From the NCBI GenBank assembly GCA_964573255.1, contig CAZNJB010000001.1, forward strand, positions 124,001 to 188,000: a stretch of DNA of 64,000 nt, in the 5' to 3' direction. Position 1 is the first letter of the stretch. Each line of letters starts with the position of its first letter. Below the pieces are notes generated by a model that worked only from the letters and a program-made list of their open reading frames with translations, had not been told where the DNA came from and made no database searches. This DNA comes from CAYNUJ01 sp964573255 (GTDB lineage Bacteria; Bacteroidota; Ignavibacteria; Ignavibacteriales; Melioribacteraceae). Shown here piece by piece: positions 17,593 to 26,834 of this stretch. Position numbers and translations under genes: made by a program.

Positions 17593-17874
17593 TTAGTTTT
17601 TCACCTCAACTCCTCTCCAGAAAGCAACATAGTTAGCTATTTCTTTAGCAGCATCTTTAGGATTAGGATAAAACCAAGCAGCATCTTCATTGGTTTTTCC
17701 GTTCACTTCTATTGTATAATAATTTGCTTCACCTTTCCAAGGACAGACAGTTTGAGTTGAGCTGTTCTTAAAGAACTCCTTTTTAAGAGATTGTGGAGGG
17801 AAATAATAATTCCCTTCCAGTTTAATGGTGTTATCGCTTTCGGCAATAACTTCACCATTCCAAATTGCTTTCAT
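17593..17874 (-). CDS. DUF427 domain protein
   Basis: 93 residues covering one complete DUF427 domain. Recognisable strings are the N-terminal MKAIWNGEVIAES, LEGNYYFPPQSL, the central TVCPWKGEANYYTIEV (C-P-W-K-G-E-A is the family's most conserved stretch) and AAWFYPNPKDAAKEIANYVAFW near the end. The domain is a small beta-rich fold of unknown biochemical function that is widespread in bacteria and fungi. Soluble and cytoplasmic, with no signal peptide. It follows the amylase gene by 80 bases on the same strand and ends with its own terminator at 17501-17539, so it may be cotranscribed with the amylase. No function is proposed. Confidence 0.85.
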   Translation of the reverse strand: MKAIWNGEVIAESDNTIKLEGNYYFPPQSLKKEFFKNSSTQTVCPWKGEANYYTIEVNGKTNEDAAWFYPNPKDAAKEIANYVAFWRGVEVKN

Positions 17875-17954
17875 AATTTCTCCAATTTTTGCATATATAA
17901 TAAATTTTCCTTGCGAAAGTGATTGTCAAATTATTTACAATTCTTAAACTTTAT

Positions 17955-19304
17955 TTACTTATAAAGAACCATATATCCCCAAGGTTTAAGATTAAAATTC
18001 GCCTTGTTACCGATATGTATGGATTCCCCTGTAAACAAATCCGTGTAGTCACCTTCTGCAACTTTTGATTTTACTTTAACTTCCACATTATCATTACTTA
18101 AATTGATAATTGTTAGAACTTTATTTCCATCTTTCTGGCGAACAAATGATAAAGTGTTTTTACTTGTGCCGGATTTTATAACATGCAGTTTCCCGCCATA
18201 ATTTCCGTTCCACAAAGCTTTGTTTTCTAAATTTAAGTTAAGCAACTTTTTGTACAATCCGGCAAAGGGATGTTCTTTCCATTCAATTTGATCTTTATCG
18301 AAAAAATTCAAACGTTTATTAAGTCCTGCCTCTTGACCACTATAAACAAGCGGCATTCCTTCAACAGTAGCGGTAAGTACCGCGAAAGCTGCGGCGCCAT
18401 CTCCCAATCTTTCGAATACAGTTCCGTTCCAAGAATTTTCATCGTGATTTGTTGTAAAATTCATTCGGTAAGAATTTTCGGGATAGACTTTGTTTTCATG
18501 TTGAAAATGCTTCAGAAGATCTTTAACATTTTTTTTGCCTGCCGCTATATCATTCATAATATCTTTCAATTCCCAATTATAAGTCATATCAAAAGCATGT
18601 TCGTGCAATTCCGGTTCGCTGGCTTCGGCAAGCAGAAAAACGGGTTTTATTTTATTTAATTCGCCTCTGGCTTTAATCCAAAATTCGGTTGGAACCATTG
18701 CTGCAACGTCACATCTGTAACCGTCAATATTGCATTCGCGAACCCAATATTTCAAAGCGTCAATCATTGCGCTCCACAATTCTTTATTGTCATAGTTCAA
18801 ATCGATAACATCCTGCCAGCCTTCTACCGGTGGGAAAAATTTACCTTCTTTGTTTCTATTATAGAATTCCGGATTTGTTTTCGTCCATACATTATCCCAC
18901 GCAGTGTGATTTGCAACCCAATCGATAATAATATATATTCCCATTTCATGTACTTTATCAACCAAATTTTTAAAATCTTCCAAAGTACCGAATTCCGGAT
19001 TAACCGCTTTATAATCTTTCACTGCATAGTAACTGCCCAAGCTTCCCTTTCTATTCAATTCTCCAATCGGATGAATAGGCATTATCCATAATATTTTTAC
19101 ACCCATCTCTTTTAATCTTGGTAAATGTTCAGCAAATGCATTAAACGTTCCCTCTTGAGTATACTGCCTAATGTTAACTTCATAAATTGTAGCATTTTTA
19201 CTCCAATCCGGATGAATTACAGTGGAAGTTTTCTTTGATTGACCAAAAATTGAACTAAGACTTATTGCAATTACTATCAAAATCTTGCTTATTGCTTTAC
19301 TCAT
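17955..19304 (-). CDS. Secreted GH13 alpha-amylase-family glycosidase
   Basis: 449 residues from ATG 19304 (AAAGGA 5-6 bases upstream; the longer frame starts at a TTG 15 bases earlier). An N-terminal signal peptide (1-21) indicates a periplasmic or outer-membrane enzyme. The (beta/alpha)8 barrel carries all four GH13 regions: DWVANH (128-133), GYRCDVAA with nucleophile Asp199, LLAEASEP with acid/base Glu227, and TTNHDEN with His287 and Asp288. A short C-terminal beta domain (about 370-449) follows. The enzyme hydrolyses or transfers alpha-1,4/1,6-glucans; it most resembles small alpha-amylase or cyclomaltodextrinase-like members, and exact specificity is open. It is transcribed divergently from the AI-2E-like transporter and precedes DUF427. 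Confidence 0.9.
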   Translation of the reverse strand: MSKAISKILIVIAISLSSIFGQSKKTSTVIHPDWSKNATIYEVNIRQYTQEGTFNAFAEHLPRLKEMGVKILWIMPIHPIGELNRKGSLGSYYAVKDYKAVNPEFGTLEDFKNLVDKVHEMGIYIIIDWVANHTAWDNVWTKTNPEFYNRNKEGKFFPPVEGWQDVIDLNYDNKELWSAMIDALKYWVRECNIDGYRCDVAAMVPTEFWIKARGELNKIKPVFLLAEASEPELHEHAFDMTYNWELKDIMNDIAAGKKNVKDLLKHFQHENKVYPENSYRMNFTTNHDENSWNGTVFERLGDGAAAFAVLTATVEGMPLVYSGQEAGLNKRLNFFDKDQIEWKEHPFAGLYKKLLNLNLENKALWNGNYGGKLHVIKSGTSKNTLSFVRQKDGNKVLTIINLSNDNVEVKVKSKVAEGDYTDLFTGESIHIGNKANFNLKPWGYMVLYK

Positions 19305-19383
19305 AATTTTCCTTTCCAAAATTTAATTATTATTATATTTCAAATATTATTGATATTTTTTAACAATCAAAATCCGGATAGAG

Positions 19384-20466
19384 ATGAGAAATGTAACATA
19401 CGATCCGACAATCAAGATTTCTGTTGGAATTATCGGAACAGTTGTAAGTGCTTTAATATTAATTGAGTTGCAGCATATTCTCATCCCCTTGGTAATAGCA
19501 TACATGTTGTTTTTCATTTTTGAACCTTTAAACGTCTGGCTTCAAAAGAAAAAAATCCCACAATTTATTACGGTAATAATCGATTTATTAATTATCATCG
19601 GATTTATTTGGGGGATTTCCAGAATAATCATCGGTTCATTTAGCAAGTTTGGAGAACAGCTTCCTTTTTACGAACAGAAATTAAACAATATTGTAAAAAC
19701 CAGCGCTGCTAATATCGGTTTAACCGATCCGTTCTTCGCGAATTTTAATTTAAAGGAATATTTGATCGGATTGGATTACGGCGGAATTGCCGGAGGAGTA
19801 TTTGATTCAACCATTTCTTTGGTTTCCGGAGGATTCTTTGTACTCTTCTTCTTTATTTTTATTAGTTCGGGACATAAAAGAATTAACGATGTTGTTAAAA
19901 AGAGATACATTAAAATACATACAAATAGAAATTTCAGCGAAGCAAGCTCAGTATCCGAAAGCGGAGAAGATTACGTTGAAAAAACTTTCCGGGATATTAC
20001 TTCTCAAGTTCAAAAATATCTTGCCACAAAATTTTATATCAGTCTCGTCCTCGGTTTATTTATTGCAGTTATTCTATGGATTTTCGGCGTCGACTTTCTA
20101 GTTGTTTGGGCGGTATTAACATTTCTACTGAATTTTATCCCTACGATCGGCTCAATTATCGCGGTTCTTTTACCAACGTTAATGACTTTGGTTCAATATG
20201 AATCTTTCGGAACAGCTTTGATTGTTGCGTTAATTTTAATTGGGATACAGAACATAATAGGAAATATCATAGAACCGAAAATAATGGGTGAACGGCTAGG
20301 CTTGAATCCATTAGTTGTATTACTTTCCTTACTGCTTTGGGGTTATATTTGGGGTGTCGTAGGAATGATTCTTTCAATACCGTTAACAAGCATAATGAAA
20401 ATAATCATGGAGCGCTCCGATTCCACAACTCTTCATTTTTTAAGCGACTTAATGGGAACAGATTAA
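19384..20466 (+). CDS. AI-2E (PerM/TqsA-like) family transporter
   Basis: 360-residue inner-membrane protein with about seven to eight hydrophobic segments: three near the N-terminus (residues 14-90), a soluble amphipathic middle (about 90-220) and a C-terminal hydrophobic half. The C-terminal half holds the family signature FLLNFIPTIGSIIAVLLPTLM, then IGIQNIIGNIIEPKIMGERLGLNPLVVLLSLLLWGYIWG with the conserved N.iEP..mG..l.l.P. These proteins export small molecules such as AI-2 (TqsA) or exchange sodium and protons; substrate cannot be predicted. ATG 19384 is 79 bases from the divergent amylase gene. The next gene (speD-speE fusion) is on the same strand 66 bases later. Confidence 0.88.
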   Translation: MRNVTYDPTIKISVGIIGTVVSALILIELQHILIPLVIAYMLFFIFEPLNVWLQKKKIPQFITVIIDLLIIIGFIWGISRIIIGSFSKFGEQLPFYEQKLNNIVKTSAANIGLTDPFFANFNLKEYLIGLDYGGIAGGVFDSTISLVSGGFFVLFFFIFISSGHKRINDVVKKRYIKIHTNRNFSEASSVSESGEDYVEKTFRDITSQVQKYLATKFYISLVLGLFIAVILWIFGVDFLVVWAVLTFLLNFIPTIGSIIAVLLPTLMTLVQYESFGTALIVALILIGIQNIIGNIIEPKIMGERLGLNPLVVLLSLLLWGYIWGVVGMILSIPLTSIMKIIMERSDSTTLHFLSDLMGTD

Positions 20467-20532
20467 ATTTTCAATTCTTCCTATGTATTACGATATTTGC
20501 ATTTTCGTTTATAAATATTTTGATGGAGAAGA

Positions 20533-21600
20533 ATGAATCCTTTAGGAACACAACACTTAGTAGAATTCGTTAATTGCGATTCCGATTTATTAAATTCACC
20601 CGATGAATTAAAAGAATTCGTATTAAAAGGAATAAAAAAAGCCGGCTTGCATTACCGGGAATTAATTGCTCACAAATTTGACCCTACCGGAGTAACTCTT
20701 TTAGCAATCATCAGCGAATCGCATATTGGTATGCATACTTATCCGGAAGCTGATAATGTTTCACTAGATGTGTTCACCTGCTCCGATCCGAAAAAACAGT
20801 TGAAATTCATTAAGTATATGGAGAGTGTTCTCAAGCCTGCAATTGTTAGAATTGCCGAGGTTCAGCGTGGGAATACAATTGATATAATTGATAAAAATTG
20901 GATGATCTCCGAAAGCGATATAGATTTTGAGATTAAATATCATGTAAAGAAAAAACTTTACGAAGGTAAATCCGATTATCAATGGATTGATGTAATTGAG
21001 AACGAATCATTCGGTAGGATGCTGTTCCTCGATAGAGATTTACAAATTGCAGAATATGACGCTCATATATACAACAAAGGCATTCTGGAACCGATTATTG
21101 AAGAACCTGAGCGTTTTAAAGAAGTAGCCATTTTCGGAGGAGGCGACGGAGGAATATTAAAAGACCTTCTTAAATTAAATCCGGAAAAGGTTTGGCTTAT
21201 TGATATTGACAAAGAAGTGATTGAAATATCTAAAAAATATTTGAAAAAAGTTTGCGGTAAAGCTTTTGATGATCCGAGAGCAGTTATAATTAATGATGAC
21301 GTTAATAAATACATGAACAGCATGAAACAAGTAGATGCAATCGTAAGTGATTTAACGATGCATCCAGAATCATTTACAAATTTAGACCGCCCGACATACT
21401 TAACCAGGCTGTTCAAAAAAATTCACCGTAAATTAAGGAAAAACGGTGTGTTGACTATGCAGGTTGGTTCTTCTTTCGATAAGGAGACGCTTGAATTGGT
21501 TGATTCGTTGTTGAAAAGTTTATTTAAGGATGTTAGTTACCGAAAAGTATATATTCCTTCTTTCGCGGAGGAATGGATTTTCGGAACGGCGAGGAAGTAA
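20533..21600 (+). CDS. Fused S-adenosylmethionine decarboxylase / aminopropyltransferase (SpeD-SpeE)
   Basis: 355-residue bifunctional polyamine enzyme. Residues 1-120 are a complete class-1b AdoMet decarboxylase proenzyme: the autocleavage site is SESHIGMHTYPE, cutting between Glu62 and Ser63 to make the pyruvoyl group, with His68 and Cys83 in the positions used by the Thermotoga enzyme. Residues 130-355 are a spermidine-synthase-like aminopropyltransferase with the GGGDGG nucleotide site (about 198-203), LIDIDKEVIEISKKYL and a DD pair (INDDVNKY). The usual DSSDPxGP active-site loop is replaced by SDLTMHPES, so one acidic residue is absent and amine specificity may be altered. Fusion would channel decarboxylated AdoMet directly to transfer. 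No adc, odc or speB gene is close. It converges on prkA2 with a 3-base gap. Confidence 0.9.
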   Translation: MNPLGTQHLVEFVNCDSDLLNSPDELKEFVLKGIKKAGLHYRELIAHKFDPTGVTLLAIISESHIGMHTYPEADNVSLDVFTCSDPKKQLKFIKYMESVLKPAIVRIAEVQRGNTIDIIDKNWMISESDIDFEIKYHVKKKLYEGKSDYQWIDVIENESFGRMLFLDRDLQIAEYDAHIYNKGILEPIIEEPERFKEVAIFGGGDGGILKDLLKLNPEKVWLIDIDKEVIEISKKYLKKVCGKAFDDPRAVIINDDVNKYMNSMKQVDAIVSDLTMHPESFTNLDRPTYLTRLFKKIHRKLRKNGVLTMQVGSSFDKETLELVDSLLKSLFKDVSYRKVYIPSFAEEWIFGTARK

Positions 21601-21603
21601 GAA

Positions 21604-23883
21604 TTATTCATCCTCAAACCTTTCGGCTACTTTATTATTCAGGACATAAAGGCAAACTTGCTTTGCACCTTCATTGGTATATTTAAATTTATTTATTAAA
21701 TTCTTTAATAAATAACTTACTTGCTCTTTTGTCCTGTTATCGTAAACTTCAAATTTTGGAGTGCCGAATTCTTTGATTGCATTTTCAAAGGATGTATATA
21801 CTAGGAATGGCTGAAATATATTCTTTCTTAAATTTTTAATGTATGTATTATACAAATCCTTATAGATTGCTGTACTAGTTATTGTTGAATCGTTAACTTG
21901 CATTTCTTGTAGATTTATTATGAACTCTTCTGCAGTCTGCTTTCTGAACTCAACCCTATCCTCTTCACTTATTTGTTTCGTGAATAAATTATGTTCTATT
22001 GAGTTAAAGAAAGTGTCTGTTATTTCAAGATATTCTTCGGTATAGGGACATAATAACTTTTCTCCATTGTCGTAATTAGATGCAAAAAGATAATTTTGAA
22101 TATCCCGGCTTATTCTTTCTTCATTCTGATGAAACAGGCATTCTTTAAGCTGTTGAAGTACATTATAATCGTAAAGACGAATTATCGAATCGATAAATCC
22201 ATTTGTTAATCTATCAAAATATTCGTCATGTTTTTCGAAATACCCCTTAATATCATTCATAGTAATTAATAAATGTTTTTTATTTCCATTTCCTTCAAGT
22301 AATTTTTTTCTGATGGAATTATAAAAATCGTTAAATATATTTATTGACTCCCTGCCGGAGAACCCTTGTCTACCTTCCTGTTCCGACTCCAATATTATTT
22401 TGCGTCTAATATTCTTATCGAAATTCCGGAGGTCTTCCTCATCCAGCCAATCGGGAATTTTATTGTTGTAAATACTCAACTTAAGCAGTAGCAAATTTTC
22501 GTCGCAGTATAAGGAATATTTCTCAGGATCTTCAATCCATTCGCTCATCGCCTCGGATTCGGGATTAAGCCTTGAGCTAATAATTATTTTAGCAAAGTTA
22601 TTCAATACTCCGGGCAAAAATCTTTTCTGTATCTGAGCGCCGAATGAATGATAGTAAATTTTCACTTCTTCGTTAAAATTCAATACATAGTTAACACATA
22701 TTTCCCTTATTCTATCTCTGAAAGATTCCTGCTTCGCAATTTTTTTCTTGTCTTCGGGATTCATAACAGCGATAAATAATGAATTAACATTCTCTTCAAT
22801 ATCATCCACTTTATGTATTCCCTCACTAATAATTCCATGTAAATCCAAGAACCTATTTTCGTTATAACCCTTCACATCCATTAATACATATACACCGTTA
22901 TTTGTTTTAGCATAATTGGAAAATAAATATTTTATTATGTTACTATCTTTGAACCTCACGCTTAATTCATTCTGCAAAATATCATTCGTTAATACCAAAT
23001 CTTTTGGATCCGGATCGCCCGGATTGAAAACGGAGATTCCGTTTGCCAATCGCCTATCGAAGAAGAAACGTTTTGCATAAATCATGTTGAATACTCCGGC
23101 AGCCGAACCCACTCTCGAAAGAATTGCCTCAAAAAGAGATGAACAGATAGTACAAGGCTTTTTGTTAAATATCCATGAATATTCTTTTTTATTGAATATC
23201 TTGATTTTTGCTTCTCCGGAAAGAAGTTGCTCCAACAATTCGTATCTTATTTCCTGCGGAATTAAAAGAATCGGATGATCGTGACTAGGACAAGGCACCT
23301 CCAACATTGACTGTCTTTTTGCTCCCGATTGTTTGGGCAGTTTATAATGGTCTTTTAATATATGCATCATTTCATCGGAAAGCTTCACTCCAAATTTATT
23401 TTCATCCAATCTCCACAATACTTCGAAATACATTCCTTCATTTGTATGAGTAAATTCTTGAAATCTTTGCAAAAGGTTATTTAAAAATGTACTCTTTCCG
23501 CTTCCGGGAGGACCGATAAACACATATATCTTATTCTGCTGTGCACCTTCTTTAAATGAATCCGCCAATCGAACTAATCTATTTGCCAAAGGAAGATCCG
23601 CAAAAAACGGAGTAACGGTTCCCTTAACCAGAAGTCTTTCGCAATTAATAGTTTTGTAATTTATATTTTGCGGGTCATCCTTATATTCATCATCTTCTTC
23701 TATATAATGATTTATCATATCGCTGAAAAGCTGAAATACATTTCTGAACACATATTTCGGTTGATCGGAGGCTAACGCCAAAAAATCACCGTAGCTAAAT
23801 ATCCTGGTTAAATAATCCGGACGAAGCTTATTATTCAATGTATCGAATATAGGTTTAATATTTTTTCCAGTTTTAGTAAACAT
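21604..23883 (-). CDS. Second PrkA-family AAA+ ATPase/serine kinase paralogue
   Basis: 759 residues. An N-terminal PrkA-type AAA+ module shows Walker A GPPGSGKST (about 123-131). Next comes MLEVPCPSHDHPILLIP, the PrkA zinc/His-Cys segment, then a CTIC pair, GDPDPKD, a sensor-like stretch NSLFIAVMNPEDKKKI and SFRDRIREICVNYVLNFNEEVKIYYHSFG, which matches the conserved 'sF.DRi..i.vPY.L...eEv.IY...fg' of PrkA. The C-terminal third is helical and carries the presumed kinase-related region. PrkA proteins phosphorylate targets or act as AAA+ proteases in stationary-phase and stress responses. It differs strongly from PrkA1 at 26835-28898 and is the last gene of the four-gene operon, 8 bases after spoVR. 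Confidence 0.8.
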   Translation of the reverse strand: MFTKTGKNIKPIFDTLNNKLRPDYLTRIFSYGDFLALASDQPKYVFRNVFQLFSDMINHYIEEDDEYKDDPQNINYKTINCERLLVKGTVTPFFADLPLANRLVRLADSFKEGAQQNKIYVFIGPPGSGKSTFLNNLLQRFQEFTHTNEGMYFEVLWRLDENKFGVKLSDEMMHILKDHYKLPKQSGAKRQSMLEVPCPSHDHPILLIPQEIRYELLEQLLSGEAKIKIFNKKEYSWIFNKKPCTICSSLFEAILSRVGSAAGVFNMIYAKRFFFDRRLANGISVFNPGDPDPKDLVLTNDILQNELSVRFKDSNIIKYLFSNYAKTNNGVYVLMDVKGYNENRFLDLHGIISEGIHKVDDIEENVNSLFIAVMNPEDKKKIAKQESFRDRIREICVNYVLNFNEEVKIYYHSFGAQIQKRFLPGVLNNFAKIIISSRLNPESEAMSEWIEDPEKYSLYCDENLLLLKLSIYNNKIPDWLDEEDLRNFDKNIRRKIILESEQEGRQGFSGRESINIFNDFYNSIRKKLLEGNGNKKHLLITMNDIKGYFEKHDEYFDRLTNGFIDSIIRLYDYNVLQQLKECLFHQNEERISRDIQNYLFASNYDNGEKLLCPYTEEYLEITDTFFNSIEHNLFTKQISEEDRVEFRKQTAEEFIINLQEMQVNDSTITSTAIYKDLYNTYIKNLRKNIFQPFLVYTSFENAIKEFGTPKFEVYDNRTKEQVSYLLKNLINKFKYTNEGAKQVCLYVLNNKVAERFEDE

Positions 23884-23891
23884 TTTAGCTC

Positions 23892-25532
23892 TTAGTTGAT
23901 TTTTTGTTTAGTGACTTTCTTGTCTTTACAAACATATCTAACTTTCTGAAGAGGCAGATCATCTAATTCGTTAATATCAATATCCGGATCCTTTTCCTTC
24001 ATTTTTTTTATTTTATCCCAATCTATTTCCGTTGTTTCCAGATGAACCTTATTGCCCCATAAATATTCTATACCTATTAATGTATTTGAAATGTATTCCC
24101 GATAAAGCTCTTTGTTTTCAAACTTATGATATAAATGAAGAACATTTGATTTATCTTTTCTAAAACTTATAACCGGCGGATGATACAGAGAGTTGAGAAT
24201 CATTTTTTTGTAGTCTTGGGCATTTCTGCTTTTCACATAATATTCTTTAACCATTTTTTCGGAATTGATATTCTGCCCAACAACCATAAGCTTAAATTTA
24301 TTCACAAATTCTTGATCGATAAAAGTGTTTATAAATATATTATCGTTATAATTTTCTCTTATATGAAAGATGAAGTCTTTGCCGGCAGTTAAATTCTTGT
24401 TGAATTGTTTTCTTAGTTCATTATCTTCAATAGATCTATATCCATAAGAGTATTTTCCTTTATCGGCGCTTTCTTCAATATGCATAAACAATCTCCAGCC
24501 AACTGCATAAGGATTTAATCCCACCCTTGAAAGGGCTGTTACTTTCGAATTTACTTTTGCGAAAGCTACCTCGTGACCACGGATCCTCTCATCTTCCAAA
24601 AACAACTTTTCATGCCAATAACTTGCCCAGCCTTCATTCATTATTCTGGTTCTGATTTGAGGAGAAAAGTAGAGGGCTGTATCTCTAATAATTTCAATAA
24701 CCGTCTTCATCCAATTGTTTTCGGTAGTATTTATAAATTCACTTTCGTCAATTATAAATTTTAATAAATCACGAGTACCCTTTTCCTTCTTTTGTGTCTT
24801 GAATTTTTCGTACTTATCTTCTAATTCAGGATACTTGCCCACTAAAGAAGTAAAAAATGTTTCCTCGAAGTTATCCCCTTGTTTTTCCATTAACTCGTTA
24901 TAACGGTTAATTTCTTCGAGAAAATATTTCATCCCTACTTTCTTTTCATCTTGTAAAAAGTAATTGAAATAATAATCTGCTTTTGGAGATAATTCCATTG
25001 ATCGATTATTTTCAGTATCATTTAAGTCCCCGTAATAGGAAACCAAATTATCTATTCCCCTCGTAAATTCTATTACATAATCAACAGCTCTTCCTTTTTC
25101 GGATCTCAAGCGGGCAATCATTCGTTTTTCGGTTAATGCTTTCTCTTTAAAATCATAATCCCACGTTTTTTGAAAGAATTTATTATTCTGGAAAAAATCG
25201 ATGTGTGCAATAACATGATAAAATATCATAACATTCAGCCAGTCGGGATTATTATCATTATAGAAGGATATTGCCGGACGTGTATTTATAACCGTTTCGA
25301 AAGGATTGTTAGGGAATAATTCATATTCACCTTTACCTCTTAAAACATGAATATCTTGAAGCCAGTAATCGTAAAGCGTAGGTATCATATTTTTCGGATT
25401 CAGTTCTAACATATCCATATTAGTAACAATGTATTCCAATGTTTCCTTGGCAAATACTAACCCTGCTGCAGCAGCTCGCTCTTTACAGCCTTCCATTATT
25501 TTTTTTGTATGTTGATTTATAAGTTCCATCAA
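23892..25532 (-). CDS. SpoVR family protein (YcgB-like)
   Basis: 546 residues, normal for SpoVR. Strings typical of the family are FPNNPFETVINTRPAISFYNDNNPDWLNVMIFYHVIAHIDFFQNNKFF near residues 75-125, then MNEGWASYWHEKLFL (about 300-315) and the YSYGYRSIEDNELRKQFN region. SpoVR was named for spore cortex formation in Bacillus, but homologues in non-sporulating bacteria accompany PrkA and YhbH and are tied to stress and stationary-phase survival. The histidines in YHVIAHIDFF and the EGWASYWH motif resemble a metal site, which is inference. Its ATG overlaps the end of the yhbH-like gene by 4 bases (ATGA), showing tight coupling. Confidence 0.9.
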   Translation of the reverse strand: MMELINQHTKKIMEGCKERAAAAGLVFAKETLEYIVTNMDMLELNPKNMIPTLYDYWLQDIHVLRGKGEYELFPNNPFETVINTRPAISFYNDNNPDWLNVMIFYHVIAHIDFFQNNKFFQKTWDYDFKEKALTEKRMIARLRSEKGRAVDYVIEFTRGIDNLVSYYGDLNDTENNRSMELSPKADYYFNYFLQDEKKVGMKYFLEEINRYNELMEKQGDNFEETFFTSLVGKYPELEDKYEKFKTQKKEKGTRDLLKFIIDESEFINTTENNWMKTVIEIIRDTALYFSPQIRTRIMNEGWASYWHEKLFLEDERIRGHEVAFAKVNSKVTALSRVGLNPYAVGWRLFMHIEESADKGKYSYGYRSIEDNELRKQFNKNLTAGKDFIFHIRENYNDNIFINTFIDQEFVNKFKLMVVGQNINSEKMVKEYYVKSRNAQDYKKMILNSLYHPPVISFRKDKSNVLHLYHKFENKELYREYISNTLIGIEYLWGNKVHLETTEIDWDKIKKMKEKDPDIDINELDDLPLQKVRYVCKDKKVTKQKIN

Positions 25533-26824
25533 ACAATCAATTCTTTAATACTTTTAATTATTCTTTCTTCGTTTGCTTCAGATGCTCTAAATGAATCAAA
25601 GTGAAGAAGCTCCGATTCCGTTTCTAATAATTTTGATTTCTTTAAGTACATCTCTACAGTCGTATTATTCCTGCGAGCATAATCATTTTCCGCTACGGTA
25701 ATACCTATTCTATTGGCATAAGTAAGCATCTTTTTCAATTCGGGGATTGTTTCCTCTCCTTTGGAATCCCAATCGTCGCCGTCTGTACCATGAAAAATGT
25801 AAATGTTATAATCTCTTGCCAGCGATTCCTCTTCAATTATTTTATTAACCAATTTATAAGCGGAAACAACCTGCGTTCCTCCGGCCACGTTTTTGTTGTA
25901 ATAAGTATAAAAATCGGCAACTTCCTCCGCCTCGGTATCGTGCACAATAAATCGACTTTCAACTTGCCTTTCATACTGATAAAGCAACCAGCTGTAAATG
26001 TAAATGTGTTGAGTAACTACCGCTTCGGTGGGTTTACCTTGCATTGAACCGGAATAATCCCTTAAGAAAAAAACCACTGCTTGGCTTTCGAAATCTTTTT
26101 CTTTGGAAAGAATTCTATAGATTTTATCTCTAGGAGAAATTAAAAGCTCGGTTGTATCGATGTCATCCAACTTTAAAAAACCTAATGCCAAATTTGTTTT
26201 TACAATTCTTTTTAATGTTGCTTTTTTATCAAGAACCTGACCGTGCCCCTGATTTTTATCTAATAGATCATAGGTGAACTTTGTTAAAGAAGTTTTCTTT
26301 CCTTTGTCTTTAATATTCGGAAGCTCAAATTTTTCCGTCAAAATTTTTCCAACTTCATAAGCATCTGCACCCATGCCATGTTCAGCACCTCTACCATGGC
26401 CAGCACCTTGTCCCTCACCCTCTTCCTGAGGGCGTAAATCCTCTTCGCCGATGATTTCCCCTTCATCTCCTTCTCCGGTTCCGCCTGTAGTTTGTCCTTC
26501 CGTTAAATTTGGTTCTCTGTTAAAATGATAAAATTTCTCTTCCGTTGTGGTAGGAATAATAACCGTTTTATCGGAAGCATTTTTTACCGGTTTAACTAAT
26601 TTGCCCAATTTTATTTTTCTTGGAAAGCCGTCTTTTTGACGCAGTTTATCCTTTTCGAGTAACCTTTCCAAATCGAATATCCTCGAGGTAGTGGAACTGC
26701 TTACGGAAAATTTAGAGAATGCCTCAAAATCATTAAAATCATAGATCGTCCTAATACTCGAACCGAATTTCAAAAAATATTCGAGAATAAAATTTTCTTT
26801 ATTTTTAATATGTTCCATTTTCAT
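25529..26824 (-). CDS. DUF444/YhbH-YeaH family protein
   Basis: 431 residues, matching YhbH/YeaH. The N-terminal half is charged and low in structure, including a Gly/Glu-rich linker (about 115-155, TGGTGEGDEGEI type) followed by a His/Gly-rich segment. The C-terminal half resembles a von Willebrand A domain: VVFFLRDYSGSMQGKP gives a MIDAS DxSxS, and later GGTQVVSAY and YIFHGTDGDDW supply the remaining metal ligands. These proteins are always found with PrkA and SpoVR, and are required with them for nutrient-limitation responses in E. coli. The mechanism is not known. It is second in the operon, 10 bases after prkA1 and overlapping spoVR. Confidence 0.9.
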   Translation of the reverse strand: MKMEHIKNKENFILEYFLKFGSSIRTIYDFNDFEAFSKFSVSSSTTSRIFDLERLLEKDKLRQKDGFPRKIKLGKLVKPVKNASDKTVIIPTTTEEKFYHFNREPNLTEGQTTGGTGEGDEGEIIGEEDLRPQEEGEGQGAGHGRGAEHGMGADAYEVGKILTEKFELPNIKDKGKKTSLTKFTYDLLDKNQGHGQVLDKKATLKRIVKTNLALGFLKLDDIDTTELLISPRDKIYRILSKEKDFESQAVVFFLRDYSGSMQGKPTEAVVTQHIYIYSWLLYQYERQVESRFIVHDTEAEEVADFYTYYNKNVAGGTQVVSAYKLVNKIIEEESLARDYNIYIFHGTDGDDWDSKGEETIPELKKMLTYANRIGITVAENDYARRNNTTVEMYLKKSKLLETESELLHFDSFRASEANEERIIKSIKELIV

Positions 26825-26834
26825 TATTCACCCG

